Below are positions 57,264 to 64,000 of a DNA stretch of 64,000 nt, one piece after another. The stretch is from Sycobia sp. Sy_11. Taxonomy: Eukaryota; Arthropoda; Insecta; Hymenoptera; Epichrysomallidae. The DNA lies in NCBI GenBank assembly GCA_018907035.1, contig JACCIC010000048.1, forward strand, positions 1,333,001 through 1,397,000. The letters are read 5' to 3'. Numbering within the stretch: position 1 is the first letter of the stretch; each line of letters begins with the position of its first letter. The notes below the pieces were generated by a model. That model was not told the origin of the DNA, searched no databases, and saw only the letters and a list, made by a program, of their open reading frames with translations. A program made the position numbers and the translations under genes.

Positions 57264-60167
57264 CGAATAATCATAAGCCAATTAGTTGAAGATTTCACTA
57301 CAATTTAAATTTAATAAAATAAAATACTAACACAAATAATATAGTATCAATGCGTATTATAAACCAGTATTATAATTATTATAATATACTAGTATTATAA
57401 GAGTACGATGATTATTATAGATAATTATTATAATTATTATAAATTATTGTTATTATTATTAAACCGGCGGCACATCCGATGTTATACGAGCAGCGACGGA
57501 ATTTACCAACAAAAATTATTATAAATTGGCCTGGAAAAGACAAAATCGACAGTTCGCCCGGTGAACCGACTCCGATAAAGTCGCTTCACATGAATTCCTC
57601 CCGTAGCGAAAATTGTCAAGAGCTCAAGAAATTCCTGTTATCATTTTTCATCCGAATTATTAACTTGATCTCTGTTGTGAGGCGTTTCTAAAATGACAGG
57701 CGGTTAATAATTTACCTATCAGGACGAAATCGTAATCCTGATTGCAAGGCGCTTCTCAAAAGACCAGATAAATTAAGTATACGTTTATTGTATTACCATA
57801 TAAAATCAACCTGATTATTTAAATTCCCCGCGTGGAAAATAACGCCGGGTATTCGTGTGATCGATAGCACCGAATCATGAAACGTATCGGAAATAACGTG
57901 CATCTAATATTAAGAATTATTATATGAATATGTAATTTATTATAATTTTCGTGTTATATTTATTTTTTGTCTAATTAATAATTATTTCGGTTACTTTTTA
58001 TTCTGTTGCAGTAATTCGTAGTCGTCTGAATAAGGAAATCCTTTATTGAATAAATCGTTATATATAATTTATGAACATACACGATGTTAAATTGTAATTA
58101 TTTACTCCATGCACCGTCTGTTCCTGAAAATACTTCCTCCCCTTTCAAATTACCCTTGAATATACCACATAAGCTATCACGAGGAGGATAGGAACGTTAC
58201 AGCTGTATGACATAATCAGTAATCTATTTTGTGCTGAATTTGTATAGAATATTCATCATGCATTTCTGCATTCCTTCATTCTTCTTTTCCTTCATCGGCT
58301 AATCACAATTATTTTGATTTAATATACCTTATCGATAAGCCACTCGTCCACTCTTTTTTATTTATCACAATTACATTCTTTATAGAAACTTACTAATACA
58401 CGAGCTCGTGTGACTCTTATGTCGACTTATGATCACGGATTTGTATAGTATGCACGTGTACTCCACTTATGTAGGAGCGACGATGAAGGAAAAATTTACG
58501 CTCTCACTACCTTCTATCGTAGTCGAACAACAATAAGTACCATCCCGCCGCATTCCAACGGACCGAAAGAGGGGTAAACTGATATAGAAAGTGGTATTAT
58601 AATACATTGCACGAATTCTCTCCTATCGAGTAGCGTATTATTATTCTTCAAAAAAAGTCAAAATGTTTACTGTAAACTGAATAATATAAATTCATTAAAA
58701 ATTTTACATGTATACATGCAAGTATCGATGTGGAAAAACGTCCCATATGAGTTTTATTTTTATATACATAACTCATCAGAATTCAAATGAAACCAGGATA
58801 GAAAATATGTCCAAAACGCAAATTGGCTCTCATAAGTAATAAAATAAAATAGATAACTATAACTATTATTTTGACCAAGTAAAAGAGGATCTAAATTAAA
58901 ATTGAAAAATAAATAGGGAAATTCGATCCAATTTCTAAATTCGACTCCGTCGCATGACCAACGACATTAGTACGTTGAATAAAATAGTTTTTTTTATCAT
59001 TATATTGCTTTAATTTATTTCAAACATTTCCATATCCGAGCTGGTCAGAACAGTCGAAAAAGAACGTAAGTAATTAAAATACATATATTTATAGTGTAAA
59101 AAAAAGAAACACAATTCAACACGAGCATTTGTGGAGCTAACACCCTGCCCCAACAGACAAACATGCGTTAAGATTTATACATTAATTTGTAAGAATCTAG
59201 ACCTTACATATTTATATATGGGTGAACACGAAATAATATTTAAAAGAAAAAAGAGGTAATTTTTGAAGCTCTGTACTTTGTTTCTATTGTTTACATCTAT
59301 TAATTTGGATTTATTACTAAATATGAGACCTATAAAATTCGATTAGTATTTTAATTTTTTAGAAATGTTTTCTTTAAATATAAATAAAAAATAGAAAAAA
59401 TTAAAGCAATCCAAAATAAATTCTACGGTCTCAAAATTTCAACATTTTTTGAGACCTAATATTCAATTGTTTGCATATTGTTCTTAATGTTAATGCTCAT
59501 ACATTAAATGTATGGCTTATTTTGATCGTGTTTTCAGATTACTAAATGAAGCTTTAGTTAGAATATTTAAGAATCTCGAATTCTAACTCAAAATGCAAAA
59601 AAATTGGTCGAGCCCGCGGTCAAGTGTAAGTGTAAGTATTCAACTCCTAAGAAGGAAAAGTAACATTCTGCTTTTTAATCGATCAAGAAGGTATCATAAA
59701 CATTCTTCCTCCTTAAAGACGAAAAGTAAAATTTTACTTCCTCCAGCCAGGTATAGAAAACCTTTATATCAGTCTCCCTTACTAAAATTCTTTCGATGAT
59801 GTAAAGAAAATTCTATGATACATATTTTACACTATTTACTTTATTCTAATACTTTTTATGCTTCACTTTGATGTATTCCGGGAATTTAAGATTTTTTAAA
59901 GAAAATTTTAAAGGAATATGAAATATTTTCACTTATATAGGTAATATTTTCACGTACCGATTCTATACTCATGGCCCGCATATTTTTTAGCGATAGTAGA
60001 GAAAATTAGAGTTTAAATTTACTGTTGAATGTCGTCATATCAAAATTAACAATTCAAATGTAGAATTGTAAATTGATATACATCAATATACTTTAGTAAA
60101 TAGTGAACTCCATAAAATTTTTGGATGTAACAAGTAACTTAATTACTTATTTGAAGCATTAAAAATA
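57261..60167. other. Mostly AT-rich region, no recognised gene
   Basis: Imperfect TTA-type repeats at 57350-57465. 57470-57900 and 58080-58600 are less AT-rich with a normal-looking base mix but no frame with a domain (70-codon frame at 57479; 68-codon frame at 59593). 59640-59790 holds two imperfect copies of a unit containing GAAAAGTAA.ATT.T and GGTAT. If MCCC1 is intact, all this lies in its intron or beyond its 5' end. Confidence 0.45.
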
Positions 60168-61454
60168 TCAGGTATGTGAATAAGTCTTTCCCGTTTTTTT
60201 TGAAATTTTGAGCCTTTATTGTGAAAAAAATGGTTACAAATGAATTATTAAAAGTATTGGCCATCGCTAGCTACAACTTTTTCCCATCTTTCTGGCAACA
60301 TACGAATCCCGTTGCGAAAAAATTCGACCGGTTTGGCCTCTATCCAGTCATCCACCCATTTTTTGGCTTCCTCGTAGGAATGGAAGTGCTGGTCAGCCAG
60401 GCCATGCGTCATCGATCTGAAGAGATGGTAATCAGACGGAGCAACGTCTGGACTATACGGCGGGTGGGGTAGGACTTCCCATTTGAGCGTTTCTAAGTAT
60501 GTTTTCACCGGCGGTGCAACATGTGGGCGAGCATTGTCATGTTGCAAAATAACTTTGTCGTGCCTGTCGGAGTATTGTGGCCGTTTTTCTCGCAGTGCGC
60601 GGCTCAAACGCATCAATTGTCGTCGATAGACCTCGCCTGTGATCCTTTCATTCGGTTTCAGAAGCTCATAGTAAACCACACCTAGCTGGTCCCACCATAT
60701 ACAGAGCATGAGCTTGGCGCCATGAATATTTGGCTTGGCCGTCGATGATGATGCATGGCCGGGTAGTCCCCATGATTTTCTTCGCTTCGGACTATCGTAA
60801 CGTATCCACTTTTCATCGCCAGTCACGATACGATGCAGAAAACCCTTTCTTTTATGTCGCTGAAGCAGCTGTTCGCAAGTGAAAAAACGCCGTTCGACGT
60901 CTCTCAGCTTCAGTTCGTACGGCACCCAATTTCCTTGCTTTTGGATCATTCCCATGGCTTTCAAACGCTTGGAAATGGTTGTTCGCTCAACTCCCAATGC
61001 TTCAGCAAGTTCTTCTTGCGTTTGACAAGAATCTTCATCAAGCAAAGTCGCCAATTCTCGATCTTCAAAGATTTGCGGCCGCCCGGAACGCTCCTTGTCT
61101 TCCACGTCGAAATCACCGCTTTTGAAGCGTCGAAACCATCCGCGAACACTTGAATCATCGACACAACCTTCTCCATAAGCCTCCTGAAGCAATCGATGCG
61201 TCTCGGCAGCAGATTTCTTCAAATTGAACCAATAAAGTGAAACTTCCCGCAAATGACGTCGACTCGGCTCAAATTTCGACATTTTCACGATATCAAAAAT
61301 TTATGATGCGAAAAAATTTTAACTAATGTGTTAGTATGGAATTGTTGACATATGAATAAGCTTTGATTATGACATATGTAACCATTGAATACTCGCACAG
61401 TATTGGTGGCGCCATCTCTTACAAAAAACGGGAAAGACTTATTCACACTCCTAA
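60168..61454 (-). mobile_element. Complete mariner element with intact transposase
   Basis: Left end TCAGGTATGTGAATAAGTCT at 60168 and its inverted partner, read on the minus strand as TTAGGAGTGTGAATAAGTCT, at 61454. Both share GTGAATAAGTCTTTCCCGTT, and TA lies on each side. Length 1287 bp, exactly in the usual range. It encloses one uninterrupted transposase frame. Ends, target duplication and gene are all present, so it is the youngest-looking element here. Confidence 0.95.
60248..61288 (-). CDS. Intact mariner transposase (346 residues)
   Basis: Cut-and-paste transposase of the mariner family, acting in the nucleus on its own terminal repeats. Residues 3-110 form two helix-turn-helix units (FEPSRRHLREVSLYWFN, then TTISKRLKAMGM). 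The linker motif WVPYEL (residues 121-126) corresponds to WVPHEL. Catalytic Asp residues are at 158 (VTGDEKWIRYD), 251 (QHDNARPHVA) and 286 (SDYHLFRSM), with 34 residues between the last two: a perfect D,D34D triad. YSPDVAP is intact, and the C-terminus is LPERWEKVVASDGQYF. Met 3 (MSKFEP) is the likelier start and gives 344 residues, matching the family length of about 345 and the Asp positions 156, 249 and 284 of Mos1. No stop or frameshift. Confidence 0.95.
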   Translation of the reverse strand: MKMSKFEPSRRHLREVSLYWFNLKKSAAETHRLLQEAYGEGCVDDSSVRGWFRRFKSGDFDVEDKERSGRPQIFEDRELATLLDEDSCQTQEELAEALGVERTTISKRLKAMGMIQKQGNWVPYELKLRDVERRFFTCEQLLQRHKRKGFLHRIVTGDEKWIRYDSPKRRKSWGLPGHASSSTAKPNIHGAKLMLCIWWDQLGVVYYELLKPNERITGEVYRRQLMRLSRALREKRPQYSDRHDKVILQHDNARPHVAPPVKTYLETLKWEVLPHPPYSPDVAPSDYHLFRSMTHGLADQHFHSYEEAKKWVDDWIEAKPVEFFRNGIRMLPERWEKVVASDGQYF

Positions 61455-61482
61455 TAACATTTTTGTTACTCATTTTAAAATA

Positions 61483-62617
61483 TTGGATGTACAAGCAAGT
61501 TTTCAGCCTTTTTCAAAAGATAGTGTCAACAGTCGATACCGGGTAGAAATGTCAGACCTCATCTAATATATATGTAGGTTGCGTATCTGTCAATAAATTT
61601 GCAGCATTATACTTGAGCATTTCTTTTGCTATTGTTCATTTTGTTGAGCAAAATCAACGCAAGTTTCTGCCAAATAAACGCAAATCTACTCTTTAATATT
61701 AGGAAAAGTGCGGCTGAAGCCTACCGTTTGCTTTAGGAAATTTATGGGGCGGAATATATTGGTGAATCGACATGCCGCGAGTGGTTCAAACGGTTCAAAA
61801 GTGTTAATTTTGAAGTTGCAGACAAGGATCATTCCGAATAGCCGAGCAATTAGACGCTTTGTTCAATGAGGATTCGTGCGAGATTCAAGAAGAACTTTCT
61901 GCATTATTGGACGTCACAAAACAAGCCATTCCCTGTGCCTAAAAGCATTGGGATTTAATCAAAATGTTAGAAACTGGATGTCGTACGAATTGAACCCGAC
62001 AGACGTCGAAAGGCGATTTTGTATGTCCGAAGTGTTGCAGCTGCGGTATAGAAATAAATCATTTGGCATCCTATTGTCACTAGTGATGAAAAATGGATTT
62101 CTTATAATAACCCTAAACTCAGAAAATCGTATAGAAAGCTCGACGAATCCGTCCAATCGACGACGAAACGAAATAGTTACTGCTTCTGAGTGGTTAAACC
62201 ATCAAAGGACCATTGTATTGAATCCAATTTATTCGTGTGAATCAAACATTACATGAAAAATGACCACATGTCGTAGTGTAGGTCATAAACTATTTGGTGA
62301 ATAGTGGATGGAAAAATCTGCCTCACCTACCTTCCAGTTCAGACTTGGCACTATCTGACTACCACTTTTCTAATCAATGCAGAATGTTGTTACGGAAATA
62401 AGCTTCGGTTCAGTAGAGAGAATAAAGATCAGCTCGCTATGTTCATGGGCTTGATAGACAAGAAATTTTTGTGGTCTGAAATTCAAAAATTGCCAGAAAG
62501 ATGGGAAAGTTATAGCTTGCAATGGACGATACTTTTAATAAATCATATACAACCATGTTTTCACCATAATACCTCAAATTTTGGAAAAAAACGCGGGAAA
62601 CCAATTTGTTCACCCAA
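61483..62617 (+). mobile_element. mariner relic, family M1 copy 2
   Basis: Starts TTGGATGTACAAGCAAGTTT after TA and ends TTTGTTCACCCAA before TA, only 28 bases from the intact mariner. The plus-strand transposase is badly broken but readable: RKSAAEAYRLL, YIGESTCREWFKRFKS, DVERRFCMSEVLQLRYRN, LPSSDLALSDYHFS and LPERWES. The first two catalytic segments are damaged. It aligns with 13164-14223 over most of its length and is slightly better preserved. Confidence 0.85.
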
Positions 62618-63289
62618 TAGTTTGAAAAATAATATAAAACTAATATTAGCGTTCACATGAAAAAGGTGCTATTTCAATTGGTACAACTAACTAAATCTTT
62701 ATGGTATTTACTTTTTACGTAATTTAAAATACGAAAACATACAATTACAATCAGGATTGCAAGATACCTGGCATCCTGCTAAAAAGAAAATAAACTCATA
62801 AATATATGATATGGGAATCAAGAAAGAAACAAAAGATAAGAAGTATAAGAAATAGAGATCAAAGCGATGTAGGAAATATACAATATCAAAGAAATATAAG
62901 AAATATACAATATCAAAAAAATGTAAGAAATTATAATATGAAAGAAGACAGAATAGGAAAACAATAATGGGAGGGAGTGAAATAGACGATAAGATATCCT
63001 CTTTCCGACTCCTCAGGAAGAACACACATTGAAGCGTGTGCGCGAAAATTAGCAAGCAGGAAAGAAAAGAAGAAAAGGAACGATATTTGGCTGAACCTAC
63101 TGAAACAATAGCTGGCTCACCAGAAATCTGCGAACCGATATAAGAAGGCGCATGGAACACGAGGCGGCGACGAGAAGAGTATACGAGAACCATCGACGAA
63201 AATTGGCTAGAAATCACCAACGGCGCACAATATATGTACATATTACTTACAGCTTCTACGGACAATTATTGTACTTTCGTGTTTGAGCG
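62618..63289. other. Region with a 27-bp tandem repeat; no gene
   Basis: The 185-codon minus frame at 62708-63265 is hydrophobic (repeated FFDIVYFLYF words) because it crosses the tandem repeat. I do not regard it as a gene, because its compositional bias follows the repeat and no domain is visible. 63100-63240 is less AT-rich and contains a TATAAGAAGG word, which could be part of an LTR-like sequence. Confidence 0.4.
62837..62944. repeat. 27-bp tandem repeat, about four units
   Basis: Units start near 62837, 62864, 62891 and 62918, each a variant of GAAATATAAGAAATATACAA plus TATCAAA. Confidence 0.85.
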
Positions 63290-64000
63290 AGAGAATACGA
63301 TGTTCAAGTATGTCGAAACCACTACAACAGGGTTCTGTGTTTGGTTGATATTATGCGTCTCAATTATTAAAAAAACTTGCATATTTAGAAGCTAGAATAC
63401 GATGCTTCGAAATACCTGGGCATCGCATTTGACTGTTCTGAAATGAAACTTGCCGTAGAACTTCTTCTGAGGCACCAGTAAGATAGTGGTCTACTGTTCG
63501 AACAGGAATCTTCACGTAGAAGTCATCCTGATACTTGGGTAACGTATTCTACGGCCCGAACACGAAACTTCCCGTAGAAATCATTCTGAGACAATTAGAC
63601 ATCGTATTCTACAGCCTGAACACGAAACTACAGCAGTTCTCCGTAGAACCTGTATGTAAAATGTAGATATCTGTATTTTTTATATTTAGGTATTTTAAAT
63701 TAAATATCATGAATATTTAGAGGATTGTGTACACTTCAATTCAAGCACAAAAGATTTGTAAAATAGCACCTCTTTGAATTAAACGTTCGTATCTCGCTTT
63801 TTCATACAGAAGCGACGATATATATACATAGTTTCGGAATTATTGGTAAAGTAGTTCCTCCTATTTCGCTATCAATTTTTTTTTGAATTTAAAAAAAAAC
63901 CCCCAGAAGATAATAGAGAATATATATTTCGAATTTTAGAGGAATCGGTTCAGTAGTTTTGTAGAACGTATAGGAATAAAAATACAATTTGTCCTTAGAA
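63290..64000 (+). repeat. Composite noncoding repeat, locus D (nearly complete)
   Basis: About five ~60-bp units from 63301 (starts at 63454, 63515 and 63573 give periods of 61 and 58) with CCCGTAGAAATCATTCTGAG and CCTGAACACGAAACT. Then TTTTAAATTAAATATCATGA, GTAAAGTAGTTCCTCCTATT and GAAGATAATAGAGAATATAT, and near the window end AATCGGTTCAGTAGTTTTGT. This order links the minisatellite seen at loci A and B with the terminus seen at locus C. Confidence 0.75.

Noticed and set aside
62708..63265. 185-codon minus frame as a membrane protein
   Set aside because: Hydrophobicity comes from the 27-bp repeat; no domain, signal or homologue recognised.

Overview
This window is AT-rich eukaryotic nuclear DNA, most likely from an insect. 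Evidence: spliced genes with short GT-AG introns, many mariner elements, R1-, LOA- and CR1-like LINEs, Gypsy and BEL/Pao LTR elements, Penelope-like elements, and long (TA)n, (GA)n and (CA)n microsatellites. A hymenopteran such as an ant would fit, but nothing read by eye proves the species. Only one host gene is secure: the five 3'-terminal coding exons of the alpha (biotin-bearing) subunit of 3-methylcrotonyl-CoA carboxylase (MCCC1) on the minus strand at 45428-47300. Nearly everything else recognisable is mobile-element debris.

Layout. 1-7700: stacked palindromes and inverted repeats (about 1-kb arms at 2339-3255 and 5335-6358; a foldback at 3338-4130; another at 6345-7372) with (TA)n tracts at their edges. 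8.2-9.4 kb: 3' half of a Penelope-like element (PLE) with a GIY-YIG domain and a hammerhead-like motif. 9.8-14.2 kb: three mariner relics and one copy of a composite noncoding repeat. 14.6-17.8 kb: decayed CR1-like LINE (minus). 18.9-33.3 kb: apparently one old Gypsy provirus in plus orientation (LTR 19921-20712; pol 30440-32010; LTR 32537-33115), split by a LOA-like LINE (21.8-25.7 kb), PLE tails (25.9-26.2 kb) and R1-like LINE pieces (27.4-30.4 kb). 33.4-42.8 kb: composite repeat, PLE pieces, a minus-strand Gypsy pol relic, a BEL/Pao pol relic and a gag-like relic. 42.8-50 kb: quieter DNA holding MCCC1 and a piggyBac fragment. 50.5-62.6 kb: six mariner-type copies, one of which (60168-61454) is complete with an uninterrupted 346-residue transposase. 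The window ends in another copy of the composite repeat.

How things work together: the elements do not form a pathway. The host gene encodes part of a mitochondrial leucine-catabolism enzyme. The most noteworthy features are the intact mariner, the three PLE hammerhead-like motifs, a composite noncoding repeat with an internal ~60-bp minisatellite at several loci, and the nested palindromes at the left end. No multi-gene novel system was found. All homology calls come from reading translated motifs without database searches.
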